A stretch of DNA of 64,000 nt from Vespa crabro (taxonomy: Eukaryota; Arthropoda; Insecta; Hymenoptera; Vespidae): positions 4,129,899 through 4,193,898 of the forward strand of contig NC_060972.1 of the NCBI RefSeq assembly GCF_910589235.1. Direction: 5' to 3'. The notes beneath the pieces are model-generated. The model saw only the letters and a program-made list of their open reading frames with translations, did no database searches and was not told where the DNA came from. Shown here piece after piece: positions 1-13,725 of the stretch. Each line of letters begins with the position of its first letter. Positions within the stretch are counted from its first letter, which is position 1. Position numbers and translations under genes: made by a program.

Positions 1-702
1 AACAGATCGAGTTCTTCGATGGGTATACAGCTTGACAACGATGCTCATCAAATTCCAATGTTGTTAGATTTATTGACGTATAGGAATGACTAAAAGAAAA
101 AAAGAAGGAAGAAAAATTTTAAGATTTCTATTTCCTATCGTTCATTCGTACGATAATATCATATGCACTGTTTCGCGTTGTTCTTCTTTTTTTCTTTTAC
201 TTTCACCGATGGATATTTCATTCGTTTGTCAACGTGCAAGAGAGAAAAATAAAATGGGCAGGCAGCCAGGCAGGCAAGCTCTTGCCTTAATAATCAATAG
301 AAATTTTAATTTAACGAGCAATAAGCGACTTGTGTTTTTCATACGAATCATTTCGCTTTATTGACGTACATACGACGAACGAAGATTTTTTTTTACTTTC
401 GATTGGATTTGGATTTTCGCTTCGTACATACGTCCGTAATAACGAAGAACTCTCGTCTTTTATCTAATGGATCGTAAAAATTGTAATTACGATTATTACG
501 CTAAATACAACAAAAATTTTAATAACATAATTTTTATTTTAACCAAAAGATTATATTTCATAGATCGGACGATTTTCTTCCTTTGACATTTGAGTCGATT
601 TCGGATTCTCATAGGGAAAAAGAAAAATTATACCAACGAGTTTCTCTATATAATATTTCGATCGAAAAATATGTACAGTTTATAGGAACGTTGAAATTCC
701 AC

Positions 703-704
<2 letters not shown>

Positions 705-734
<30 letters not shown>
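705..734. repeat. Poly-T tract, 30 nt
   Basis: Uninterrupted run of T on the + strand. No flanking target-site duplication or element body was recognised, so I do not call it the tail of a retroposon. Confidence 0.9.
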
Positions 735-739
<5 letters not shown>

Positions 740-1217
740 CAATCGGTTAATATCACTTTTAACTTTTTCATTTTGATCTTCGTGTTTCGTGTCGATTGAA
801 ACCTTTCGGCAAGTCAAGAAAAGGTGACCAAGGGGTAGAGGAGAGAGGAGCCGGGGGTAGGAGGAGTGAGTTGATAAATGCAGAGTAAGACAAAAATAGA
901 ATGTGCTTTTTTTTTTTCCACGTTTTTCGATGTGAATTAGAACGGAAAATCGGCTTTCGCCAGGTCGGATTTGGAGTCGCGTGGGAAATCGTTTCTTCAA
1001 GGCGAATACGCTTGCGCCCTCGGTGAAATGGATTAAATTCGATCGCGAGAAGTCGCCAAGTCTTATGGGGGAAAGGGAAGGGACGCGGGATAAAAGGGCT
1101 ATAAAGGGACAGGAGTATTCTGTTAAAACGGAAGTAGGAAAGGAGAACACGTGAATTTTCACGATCGTATTTGCGCGCCGTTGTCCATTGATAAATTCTT
1201 TGCTCAGTTACTTCCTA

Positions 1218-1259
<42 letters not shown>

Positions 1260-1287
1260 CCCAATCTTTATCTATCTTTTTTTCTTT

Positions 1288-1333
<46 letters not shown>

Positions 1334-1872
1334 CCTACTATAACCCACTCGCTCGTATACGTTACCCATTGTCTTTCTCCTTTGTTCGAGATATTCAAAG
1401 CTTTCGATGAAGCTTCTGAGATCAGATATAAGTCTATCTATTCTATATATATATATATATTCTATATATATATATATGTATATATAAGACATAAGTTAAT
1501 GTAACTTACTATAGCCGAATCCCGCACTGTCACTTCTTTTATAGACTGTCTCCTTTTTCTTACTTCGTAGTGATTTTTGCGATAAACGAGAGACTCCTTT
1601 CTCTATCTCTTTGAAAAAAAAAGTGTTTGCGTAATGATTAACGTGACAGAAAATATCTTTGTTTCTCATTCGTTATAATTAAAAACTTTTCAAAGATAAT
1701 AAGTTTGATAAAGGATGTGATGGGATAGATATTATAGTTGGCTGAGAGTTTTGTCGTATTGTATTTGAAAATCGATTTGGATTCGAGATGCACTGATTCG
1801 TATGGCACTTTCTATAAATTATGCAAGGGACTATAAAAGGGACTCGAAAATCCATTAAATGGGAGAGAGAGG

Positions 1873-1908
<36 letters not shown>

Positions 1909-2106
1909 ATATTTTCGAAGAATCCAATTGTTGATCGATCATCGTTGCATATAGTTTACTTGATCTATATAAACGACGTTTAACGGTTACGCAAAGTGGT
2001 AAACGTCGTTTAGGAATATGCATATTTAATGGGTTAGCTTTTGAGGTCCAAGCACAATTAGCATCGTGACGTTCTTAAGGAGAAAACGAGAGATAGATAA
2101 AGAGAA

Positions 2107-2138
<32 letters not shown>

Positions 2139-2673
2139 CTTATTCGACAATGACACAGTATACATAGCCTCAGGTCTTTCGATGACAAGCGAAAAATCTT
2201 CACTTTTTTTTTTTCTTCTCTCTGATTACATACATACAATCACGTGTGCATGAAAAGCTTGCCAGTTTAGTTTTGCTTGTCATTTCAAATGACCTTCGAG
2301 ATATATATCTATTGCCTGATATCGAACGTCTTCGTTGTGAATAATAACATTTATATTAAAAAAACTTTTATATATATATATATATATAAATGTTAACAAT
2401 TATTTTTACGTACGAGTATTATTTTGTTTAAAATTTGGAAAATATATATATATATGTGTGTGTGTGTAGTACAAGTGAATTGAAATGAAAAATAATCGAT
2501 TTTATAGCACTGGAGATAGAACTAAACGTTCGATTATCAGAAGCGATGCTAATTCAGCTACTCGCTTCCTATTGCCGTTTCGATGCGTGCATGACGTCGA
2601 TAAGTGTATCGCTCTGACGAACGGCCGCGTCAGCTGCGTCTCGCTACGATTCCTTCCTGTCCGTAATACAAAC

Positions 2674-2745
2674 GTATGTATGTATGTATGTATGTATGTA
2701 TGTATGTATGTATGTATGTATGTATGTATGTATGTATGTATGTAT
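2674..2745. repeat. (ATGT)n tetranucleotide microsatellite
   Basis: A near-perfect run of the unit TATG/ATGT of roughly 70 nt. It produces an artificial Met-Tyr-Val-Cys repeat frame, which is not evidence for a gene. Confidence 0.95.
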
Positions 2746-3043
2746 TCTGCCGATTTTGCGAGATATCGCCGACTAAATGTGAATGTGATTATGTATTCGC
2801 TTTCTCTATATTTGCGTGTGTGTATGCGTGCGTGTGCACGTGTGTACGTGTGTTACCATAACTGTAAGAGTTATTGGACACTTTGTTTTCCATCTTTACG
2901 AAGGGATTCAATCGTTCTTTAAGGACGTGGGATAATGGAAGACTTATCTGTTAGAATATATGTAAGAATATAAATATCATGATTGATTATGATTAATATA
3001 TTTATAATCGTCTTATATATATATACATATATATACACATACA

Positions 3044-3076
<33 letters not shown>

Positions 3077-3331
3077 CTTATATGTACACACAACTAATAC
3101 TTTTTTATCAACAATGCGATAGTCAATCTTTTTCTTTCTTTTTCTTTTTTGAATAATACTTGTTAAGCAAAGCGAAGTTATTCAATCGATAAATATACTA
3201 CCTGTTTCTTTTTTGTTAAAAGTTAAAAAAAGAAAACAGGTGGAATATATATGTGTATGATACTTCAGACTTATGCTCTGTTTTCTGAAGATTCTTAAGA
3301 TAGTATGGTGAAAGAGAGAGAAGTGAGAGAA

Positions 3332-3363
<32 letters not shown>

Positions 3364-4473
3364 TTGGGTCGATCGTTGGAAACGATCGACCAAACCGCGC
3401 GGTGACCGAGGTTGTTGTTCACTGCCAAGCATGTCCCAAGGGCTGAACAGAGTAACTCCCGCTTTAGACGTGCATTTTCCTGAGCCCCTGCAGGTCTATC
3501 TTGCGATAATCACTCGAAGAGAGTCATTAAAGTCACGTCACGCTGATTTTAAAGATGATTAGCTTCGTCGGAAAGTTCCTCCCGTTGCCCTTCCAAATTT
3601 CTTTTATAATAATTAAAGGGCGTGGTAGTATCAAGATTTGTTTCTATGCATGACATTTAACTGGGTCGCAAAATCAATTATTATTCGATATAATATTCTG
3701 TCAAGAGGACCATAGAAAACCTACGAAAGGATTATTTTCCCATATAAAGATTTTCCTTAATACTTATTCCAAAAGAAGAATAGATAAAAGAAAACTGGAA
3801 CGATTCTTTTTTCCTTTTTCTTTTTTTGCTTCTTCTTTGCTTTTTTTTTTCTTCCTTTCGATCGGACGAATTAAATCGATCAATCGTATTCGGCATGGAT
3901 TATGGATAAATTAAATTTTTCCATTGTAATTAACAAGACAAAAAGGAACTGATTCATTTTCGCAAGAGGATATTACTATTTTTCATTTTTAATTGATGTT
4001 ACATGAAAATACATAAATCATCGTTCCCTTTCAAAAAGAGTATAAAAGATTGAAAATAATAATTCAAAGGTCGGATTAAATAATTAAAAACTTTCTTTAC
4101 AATTGTTCCCAAGAGACAACTATAATTATTCCTTCAAGGGGTTTTGAAGACAAACAAACAAACTAAAAAAAAAAAAAAGGAAAGAAAAAAAAAAGAGAGA
4201 AAAAAAAAGAAAAGAAGAATCGATTAATCTTTTCTCTTCTTTTTTTTTCTTTTTGTTTTCTTTTACTTCTCACTTGAGATAATATGTACTAATGAATCGT
4301 TAAAAATAATTCAGGATCGATATTCCAGCTGATCCATTTAGATAGAAATGACAAATTTCTTATTACTCTTAACGATAATAGTACGAGCACCGACAACTAG
4401 GCGTCTTAAATCTTCTTATACTGGCACCATCGTTGCCCGTAAAACCGTTAAAATTTCATTCTAGACGATATTT

Positions 4474-4537
<64 letters not shown>

Positions 4538-4798
4538 TTAGATAGGTCGCATCGAATGCGTATAAAACGATATTGACACTAGACGGTTGCAATTACGTTA
4601 TTAACTACGCTAACCCATTTTAGCTTTATTGACTCGGTATGATCATGCAATCGCGACGTTTAGACCTATTACATACAAACCTGTATCATTTTTGATAACG
4701 CGATCGAGAAAATAATGTGAAGAACTTGATGATTCGTTGAGTATATTGAAAAATATTTTGTTTTTTTTTTCCAACGCGAATATATATATATATATATG

Positions 4799-4830
<32 letters not shown>

Positions 4831-5774
4831 CAAATAAAGAAGTAACGTAGATAAGAAGAAATAAATTAAAAACGTCGTCGTTGAGAAATATTGAAAAGAA
4901 GAACGAAAAAAAAAAAAAAAAGAAGAGAAGGAGAAGAAAAAGGAGTACGAGAAAAATAACAATTGTAATAGTGAATATGTGATACTAATTATAATTGAGA
5001 TTATAATTAGAAAAGTATTAGGAATAATGCGTTGGTTTGCTTATTATCGTATTGTTATGCAATAGGAAATGTACCTATATATTATACATATATATATATA
5101 TATATATTTGCATCACGATAGACGTTTCGCTATTCAATTGCATTTCACAATGGAATATAATCGTCCTGGTAATACGGCACGCGTCGCTTTTCGGGCCTGG
5201 ACGCCGATACTGGGATGTCCCGGGTGCTCTCCAAATCGATCCAACGATGGCGACGTCGCCATCGTTTCAATTCGACAACGAACAAGATTTTTCTATTGTT
5301 TCGAACTATGAGAAATTTCAATTATTTATTTCTATTTGGTATCAAATTTGTTTTTCTTTTTTTTTTTCTCTTCTGGTTTTCTTCTCTTTTTTTTTTTTCG
5401 AGTCCGATCAAAATTATTCAATATTTTTAAGGGCACTGGTACGAATTGAATTTCGATGTTATTTAATTATAAATATTTACTTATATATACACACACATAT
5501 ATATATATATATTTATTTATTTAGAGTAAAAATTATAGTTATATGCAAGGAAATTATTTAATATACATTTTAAATTGTTAATATGAAATTTATGAATATT
5601 TTTTTTTGCTCTCTCTCTCTCTCTTTAATGATTTTAACTTTTGATTGAAAAGAAACCATTTTGATGAAACAAAATGGTTTCTCGTATATCTGTTTATTTC
5701 TTAACGTTGTACTTGCCCGATCATAGGCCAGGAAATTTCCATTAGTTATCGTCGAATCGAGCGAAGTTTTCAAC

Positions 5775-5813
5775 GAGAAGAAGTAAAAGAAGAAGAAGAA
5801 GAAGAAGAAGAAG

Positions 5814-5845
<32 letters not shown>

Positions 5846-5890
5846 GAAGAAGAAGAAGAAGAAGTAGAAGAAGAAGAAGAAGAAGTAAAA
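5775..5890. repeat. (AAG)n purine microsatellite
   Basis: Long AAG/GAA run with occasional GTA interruptions, followed by a short (AGT)n run. All-purine on the + strand, so triplex formation is conceivable. Nothing suggests coding use. Confidence 0.95.
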
Positions 5891-6782
5891 GTAGAGGAAG
5901 TAGTAGTAGTAGTAGTAGTAGTGAAAGAAGTAGAAAAAGTTGGCCGCGAATTTCGTAACCCTGATAGAAACGAATACGCTATGGCAACTTTAACAATTTC
6001 ATTCGTACTTAGCGTGATTTACGTGTTCCTAATTTTTCGTTCCTTGTTTAGTAGGTTCTTACATGGGCGTCCAAAAGTCACATTTCTTACAGGATATTAT
6101 AATTCACTCAAGGCCGACCGTTAACAGTAGTTTTCTACTGATCATAAAAGGAAATATGAAAAATTCTCTCTTTAATGTTTTTGATAGAACTATGGATGAT
6201 CATCTTTTCTTAATGGATAAACAAATGATCGAATTCATTCGAAAAATTTTTTCAATTAAAATCTTAAAACAATCAAATATATATATATATATATATATAT
6301 ATTTGACATTTTCTGGCCGATTTTTTTTCATCTTTTTTTCCTTTTCTCCGCAATGATAATTCAATCGTTGGAGAATCCATAAATTGCAACATTCACGATT
6401 GACTTTAGTCTCTCGATATTTTTCGATAAGCAATCACGAGTGCGAGTGGATCGAATAGCCGATAGCATGCTATTCCTGAAGTCTCTCTCTCTCTCTCTCT
6501 CTCTTTCGTTCTTTTTCGATACGGATGACGGTCAAGGAGAAACGAAGCTGTAGAAAAGTTTGCTCGATCTGTAATTAAGCTTGAACGAAAGAGTTATCCG
6601 AAAAATCGTGGCTAATAATCGTTAGAATGTACATTGCCAGTAATAAGAACGTTATTAAACGTATGGCAAAGTAGAAGAGTCCGTGACTGGTCAGACACGG
6701 CTCGCGTGGCTGTTAAAAGTCAGAGTAAATTCCCTTTTCCCCGCCTCTCTTTCTCTCTCTTTTTTTTTTCTCTTAACGTTTC

Positions 6783-6814
<32 letters not shown>

Positions 6815-7866
6815 TGTGTGAGAGAGAGAGAGAGGTAATAAGCGCGAGGTAAAAATTAGTTTCTATAGATAGAACGAACGCGGTAAGGTGAACAATAGAA
6901 GCAACGTTCGCATTCATAAAAGGTTCGCTCTATTTGATAGCTTGGCAAGCGCGTAAAAAAGATCTGGACGAGCACTCCAAGAGGTTATGCTCCCTCTGTC
7001 CTTGAAACAAATAGTCGAATTTTGAATGACGGAAGTCGTCGGTTAAAATGCCCAGTCCATTTTTCTTTTTTTTGTTTTTCCTTTTTTCTTTTTCTTCCTC
7101 TTTTCTTCTATTCTTTTCTTTTCTTTTTCCTTTCCTAAGTCAAAAACTAGTATAGTCAATCTTGACTCAAGCAGATAGAAATTATTCTCAATCTGATAAG
7201 TTATATGATAGAAATACAAGTGTATGTGTTTTTTGATAAAGTTTCATGATTTATGATTAACAATGTGAAATAAAAATAGAGAAAGAGAGAGAGAGTATTT
7301 CTATTATTTTGAAAGTAATTTAATTTATAAAAGATGATAGAATTGAATATATCTTTATTTATTAACTAACATTTCGAAATAATATCGAACAATTTATTTA
7401 TATTTTACGTAAGATCTATTTCTCGAGAATCATTAAATCATAGTGGGAAAGAAAAAGAGAGAAAAAAATGAAAGATAAGAGGAAGAAAAAGGAAAAAGAT
7501 GAGCACTATATAAAGATCATCTGTTTTATTTATGATATCTAAGTAACATTTTATTTTCATTAAGTATCAGAATAGAATCCATAGAACCCTTGACGATCTT
7601 CTTATCATAGGATGAAGAATTGGTTTCTTGTGAAAAATACGAGAGGGTGCTTTCGAGTATTCGATGGTATAGTTTGCCAATGCTGTTGGGGTAGGTAGGA
7701 CGAACGAGGACGGAGATCCTTGCGAGTGAGCTCCGGAGAAGTTCGATTGGAATATAGGTCAGTAGGTGAGCGAATCGATATATGACGATCGTAGGGCACA
7801 CGCCGTAAACGGTAACTGCATTATCGACGATTCTTCGAAGATGACGATCGCGACCTTCGAATAAGA

Positions 7867-7902
7867 GCCACTGCCGACGCCACTGCCGTCGCCACTGCCG
7901 TC
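7867..7902. repeat. Three 12-nt tandem units in a GC-rich patch
   Basis: The unit GCCACTGCCGWC occurs three times head to tail (first copy ends GAC, the next two GTC). It lies in a locally GC-rich stretch (about 7790-7930) that stands out from its AT-rich surroundings. The open frames around it match no family I know. Confidence 0.85.
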
Positions 7903-8022
7903 GAGACTCGTTTGACCACGCGTCGACCGTTTCTACTTACTCGAACTTGCACTTTTCACCCTCTATCTTCTCTTTCTTTTCCCTTTTTTCCCCCTCTCTC
8001 TTTCTCTCTCTTTTCTTTTTCT

Positions 8023-8065
<43 letters not shown>

Positions 8066-9046
8066 CATTTCCTTCTCGTGTCATTGTAATAAGTGGAAAA
8101 TGGATCATACTAAAATGTTGCAGTACGGTCAAGGATAATATCCAGGATATTATCTGTCGCTTCTATCTATTATTTAGAAAGATCCTTTTCCCACGTCTAT
8201 TTTGAATTTATTCAAAATTATTTCCTCATTTATGATTTTTCGATTTCTAGTCGATCGAACGACTCGTTCAGGAAATAATCCAATTGTCGAAGTGTCCCGA
8301 TAAAATAAATACATATGACGATATATATATATTTATATATATATTTAGTTTTTCATTTAGATTAGACGTAAATCTTGCAATATGAAATTTTGATGAAGTT
8401 TTTGTATATGTTCGTGAAATAAGTTCGTACTTATTAAAATTCTAAGAGAAGATAAAAAATGATCCTTTTTACTTTTTTTTTCCTTTTTTTTTTTTTTCTT
8501 CTTCTTTTTCTTTTTTTCGAGCGATAAAAGTTCACAAACAGGCACTTTAAAGTAACAAATCTTTAATAATTCTTTAGATACATTAGGAACGTTCAAATTG
8601 TACCGACTGAAAGAACGATGTCTCGGTTCGGCACTCATCCAGATTACAAAAGACTTATTATTCCTTGTCGTAGAGGATTTTAAATAAAAACGTATATAAT
8701 CGTTTTTGAGTTCTTGATATTCGTCCAAATAGCTCGTACGTCCGGGTTGTATGCAAATAGGTAATAAAAGGATATTCTTATGGTTAAAGAAAGGAATGCT
8801 ACGAAATGGTTGGAAAACGAATGTACAAGAGAAATGTCTTGACCTTGATCCATGAAGAAAGAAAGAAAGAAAGAAAGAAGACAAGAACGAAAGAAGAGAA
8901 AAAGATAAATGGATAGTTAAATAGAGATAGAAAGAAGAGAGGGAGAGAGAAAGAGAGATATAGATACATAAAAAGGGAGGATATATATATTCCGTTTCAA
9001 ACGCCCACGCTCGAGACTGACGTTTATTTGTGAGTAAGCAAAATAA

Positions 9047-9078
<32 letters not shown>

Positions 9079-10101
9079 GAAATAGGAATTGCAGGACAAA
9101 ATTTGTGGATAACGTTGGAGACTCATCGTCGCCATCGTTGTCCATTTTTATGAGGATGACTACAACGAGATTCATTTAGCAAGGACGAGAGTTTGCTTCG
9201 ATGAATAAGATAGAGATGGACAGTGATAAAATAGGAGAATAATCGAGGTCGTGTCAATTTGCAGCCGCTAAAAATCATTTGTATATGTTTCAGACGATAA
9301 TTGCGATATGACTTTTCACACTTTTAGATACGCACATCGAAATATAATATATTCATCGATACGTACGTGAAATCTTCATTAGGAATAAATAAAAAAAAGT
9401 TTCAACATCAAAAATTCGTCGACATCGTTGCGTAGGGGATGATGATAACGAAGAACAGATCTTGTTTTGTTTTTCTCTTTCTTTTTGCTTTTCTTCCTTT
9501 TTTTTTCTTTTTTTTTTTTAATGTGTTTCATTTCGTTTTCTTTTTTTCTTTTTCCTGCACGATTACACACGATCATTCCGCAGAGCGGAGACACGATTTT
9601 TCTCTTCCACGTTATTTAAGACGCTAAATGAAGCACGTCCCCATCGTTTGTCGTTCATCCTTCCCGATTACGACATTATTCCATAGTTACTAGCCATGCT
9701 CATCCCCCTATTTCTCTCTAGCTTCTTTCGTTCGTTTGGTTCGCTCGTTCTTCCTTTTTTTTTTTATATATACTTTTTTTCTTTTTTTTTTTTTTTTTGC
9801 TGGGCTCATTCGAACGGATTAAATTCTTGCAGGGAATTTAATGCAGATTGTTTCCTAAATCTCTGTTCCGCGAAAATTCATATCGTTTTACGAGAGATTT
9901 ACTTTTTACAATACGAGTAATAAAAAATTTTTGTACATATTTCGTTCCTTTTTTTTTTTTTTTTTGTTTTCCTATATTTTTTTAAACACTCCAAAAGATT
10001 TTGTTTGAAGCAAATTACCGTTTAATCGTGTTATGACTTTTTTTTAACGATTTACTATACGCGTATCCGTCAAAAATTTGCTTTTCAATCATTGACTTCG
10101 T

Positions 10102-10136
<35 letters not shown>

Positions 10137-10468
10137 TTTCCTTTTTATTTCAAAATTCGTTCGATCCTTTTCTTTTTTCTTTCTTATATCAACTATTAAT
10201 AGTCTAATTATAATTCACTGTCAGTTTATGGGGAACTTAATTAACTGGAATAACAAAGCTTCTCAAAAGACGTATGTTTTTACGATAATTTCAGTATACG
10301 ATAATATAAGCAAAGAAGAACGAAGCTCTCTTGGAATAACGGAAGAGGGAAAAACAGGAGAGTTTGAGGGGTTGGCATGAAAATTAATGAACGGAGTTTA
10401 CTAATCGTCTCGATATTCGCATACTGTATGTCAATCTTTCGTCGATTAATCTATGTCCGCGATTGCGG

Positions 10469-10513
<45 letters not shown>

Positions 10514-11317
10514 CCTCTTGCTCGCTCTCTCTTTACCACGTTATGATGAGGAAAAAAGAGGACTGCGATAAGGTGAATAAAAAGAGGAAAGAAAAAATTT
10601 ACGACAGGCCAGGGTCTTTGCCAAGATCGCTGAGGAACCGCTAACGATTCAAATGAAATTTATTAAACGATTCTGGCAATCCTCCACTCTTTATATTTTT
10701 CTTTTTTTATTTTTCCCTTTTTTTTCCCTTTTTTTATTTTCCCTCTCCCTTTCTTTCTTTTTCTACACTTCCGGCTACCGAACTCGTTCCTTCCTTTTTC
10801 CTCAAATTTCACGCTCGACTAAAGGGGAAATATTTTCTATTCGCCATAGGAATAAATAAATAATTGAACAAATATACACAGATAAATCTCGGTGCGATGC
10901 AATAGAATTATATGAGAGTAAGAATGAATGCACGCGTAAAAAAGGACGAATTAAAGTTGTAAAGATTAACGAAAGTACAATCTTTTTATTTCTCCTTCTT
11001 TTTTTTTTCTTTTTTTTTTTTTTTATATATAACCAACATATAATTCATTATCAAATAATCGATTCAATTAATGCATCCATTCTAATTGTAAACACTAATA
11101 AATTTACATATTTGATTAACGCAAGAGTTAATGTGAAAATGAATGAATAAAAGACGATATGAAAATGTTGTGATGGAATGGTCGATTAAAGATAAAGTTT
11201 GTTACAATTATTAAAAGAAAATGTTGTTTGGGAAGTATCGGATGAATAAACAGAAAAAAATATGAATAAATAAATAAATAAATAAATAAAAATAAAAGTT
11301 CATATTTCACTCGCACC

Positions 11318-11368
<51 letters not shown>

Positions 11369-12304
11369 GTGTAGATAGATGATTCGTTCCGGGACATCTT
11401 ATATAAGAAAAATTTCAAATATTACCGCATGAATAGTTTAGGAATGCTATCGTCTCAAGCACTCGAGATTACGATCGTGAATATAAGAGAGTGATCGCGA
11501 GAACAAGAATCTCTTATTTTTCTCGAAGAAAATCGTGTTTGACGTTTGTGCCCGATGCAATTCCTATCGTCCATTTTTTATTTCATACAATTTTATTTTT
11601 GTAAATAAACGTATCGTCGATCGTGCATTACAATGTTTGACCTCTCAATTTTTCTTTTCAACGTCGTATTCGATGAACTAACGTATTACATTTCCAACGA
11701 AAGAGAAAGAAGGGCATATTTTTTCGATTGGATCTGTCTAAAGGAAAAAAAAAAAAAAAAGAAAATTACGAGTGAATATATTTATCGATTTTAATATTTA
11801 CTATATTTTAAATATATTTTTTAACGTTAAAGTATTTACATATAATCGCATTAATTTACCGTTCAAACGTTCATCCTTCTAATATCATCTATCTCAGTAA
11901 TATTAATTTATTTATTCGCGCAAACATCTTTTCCCCAAACGAGAAGATATTTAAATTCAATTATCCTATGAATTATTATTGTTTGTACTTAAATGAAATG
12001 TTCATGGATCGATGAAAGATGATTTTACGAAACGACCGAAGGAACGTTCGAAACCAGGATGAAAAAGTTCTATCATACACGTGATCGTTCAGTAAACCGT
12101 AAGTCTTATAGGTAAAAGAGCTTGAAATTCGCCCTCAACTAAGGGTAGGATGAAATCGTAAAGGCATTTTCATCTCGGTGTCCAAGCGTAAGTAAGCTCG
12201 ATCGGTTGGCTCTTCTGGAGCGTGCATATGAGCGCGTAAAAAGAATATCAAGTGGTGGAGGTTGTGTGTGGAAAGAAAATAAGAAGGGGGATGGAAGAAG
12301 GGTA

Positions 12305-12338
12305 GGAAGGAAGGAAGGAAGGAAGGAAGGAAGGAAGG
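12305..12338. repeat. (GGAA)n microsatellite
   Basis: About eight GGAA/GAAG units. GGAA is the ETS-factor core, but in tandem form it is most simply a microsatellite. It leads directly into the GGGT quadruplex motif just downstream. Confidence 0.9.
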
Positions 12339-12339
12339 G

Positions 12340-12760
12340 TAGAGATGGGTGGATGGATGGGTGGGTGGGTGGGTGAGATTGGTTTGAAAGGGGTGAGTGG
12401 AAAGACGTCGCGTCATAGCCGTGTCGCATAGCGAGAACAGGAGAGAGAGAGAGAGAATGAGCGAGGGGGTTGAGGGTTGGAAACTAGGAATGGGGGTGGG
12501 GGTGATCCGTGTCGAGGTGGTGGTAGGGTAACACAGGAGGGGTTCGAAAGGATGGCATGGCACGCGCCTTCGCAAACTAAGGCAGCCACGCTGCCGGCCG
12601 GTCGTTTTCTCGCGACATTCTCGTATTCTCTCTCTCTCTTTTTCTCTTGTACAATAGAAATGAACGATCGTGATCCGTTATTACTGATTATTCGGACGGA
12701 TCTACGCGATCGTCGCGAATCGACGACGACGATGTGGAATAAGTTTGTACGGTGATCGAC
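12340..12760 (+). promoter_or_regulatory. GC-rich, G-rich patch; candidate promoter or 5' exon region
   Basis: This patch has much higher GC and more CpG than the flanks, including a GC cluster at about 12560-12615. It holds four GGG runs separated by single T residues (12359-12373) and a second G-rich cluster near 12492-12502. A TATA-like TATTTAAA follows at 12851-12858. It lies about 11 kb upstream of the Shaker ball exon, in the right orientation for a distal promoter. No splice link to the channel can be shown from sequence, so the promoter role is inference. Confidence 0.35.
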
Positions 12761-13016
12761 CGTGCTAGATTTTTTTCTTCTTTTTTTCTTTTCGTTTCCT
12801 TTTTTTTTTCCCATCCCCCTTTTTATCCTTACGGCCCTTCGCAAATTTCTTATTTAAAAGGGGAAAGAGAGGGAGAGAGGAAAACAAAGATTTGTTTTGA
12901 TTTCGATTTGTCTTTATTATTTGTTTTCTTTATATTCGTTATCAAAGTGTGTTCATTGGTGTCGGTGAACTCCCGGAAGTGTTTCAAGATTCTTATCTAC
13001 CTTTGGCACACTCGAA

Positions 13017-13017
<1 letters not shown>

Positions 13018-13049
<32 letters not shown>

Positions 13050-13066
13050 TGTTGTCGTCGTCGTCG
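13018..13066. repeat. (TCG)n trinucleotide repeat
   Basis: TCG/GTC run with one TTG interruption. It is CpG-rich and therefore unusual in this AT-rich window. In one frame it gives poly-Ser, but no surrounding gene is recognisable. Confidence 0.9.
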
Positions 13067-13444
13067 CGTGAACTACCACTGATTGTACCAACTCTAACAC
13101 GGTATTACTCACGTGTAATCCTCAACGAAGTGATTGACCAAGTTTGTCTTATTATTATATTTTTTTTTCTTCTTCTTCTTTTTCTTCTTGTTTTTTTTTT
13201 TTACACATTTTCAAGTGATCTGTGGCAGTGTCTCATGGTGACAACACAGTGTCTTTGCGTTCTTCCATTCTCAAGAAGAAAATCTTAAGGATTTTCTTTT
13301 TAGGCATTATAGAATGAATATTTTTCTCTGATCTCTTTTTCTTTGATCTTTTTTCTTCTGATAGCGAACGAAGAGCAGAAGATAAGATCTTATCGCTCGA
13401 TCGGTATCACGTTTATCTTATGTAAGATAAAGAAAGAAAGAGAA

Positions 13445-13500
<56 letters not shown>

Positions 13501-13680
13501 AGTAGTAGAATCAAAGAGGGAAAAGATATATCAGAAATTAATTCAAATTATTCAGAATATATTATTATATAATTTATATCCAAGTTAAATATCAACGTTA
13601 ATTTTGTTAAGATTCAAACTAGCTTATAGCGTTACATTTTTAAAAGAGGTACTTTTAAATATCATAGGGATTGTGACTTT

Positions 13681-13725
<45 letters not shown>

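Larger units (their letters stand above)
1..12339. other. Upstream non-coding DNA, no gene recognised
   Basis: I see no exon with recognisable protein similarity on either strand. The stretch is AT-rich and broken by simple repeats: poly-T at about 705-734, (CT)n at about 1221-1329, (ATGT)n at about 2674-2745, (CT)n at about 4479-4537, poly-A at about 4802-4830, (AAG)n at about 5775-5890, (GT)n at about 6782-6820, (CT)n at about 8022-8060 and (CT)n at about 10470-10509. Longer open frames here are Leu-Ser, Arg-Glu, Lys-rich or Ile-Tyr strings made by those repeats. It may be 5' flank or upstream intron of the Shaker gene. Confidence 0.6.

Noticed and set aside
8357..9175. 272-codon minus-strand open frame
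   Set aside because: Dominated by Leu-Ser, poly-Lys and Phe-rich repeat translation; the unique middle part resembles no protein I know and has no splice context.
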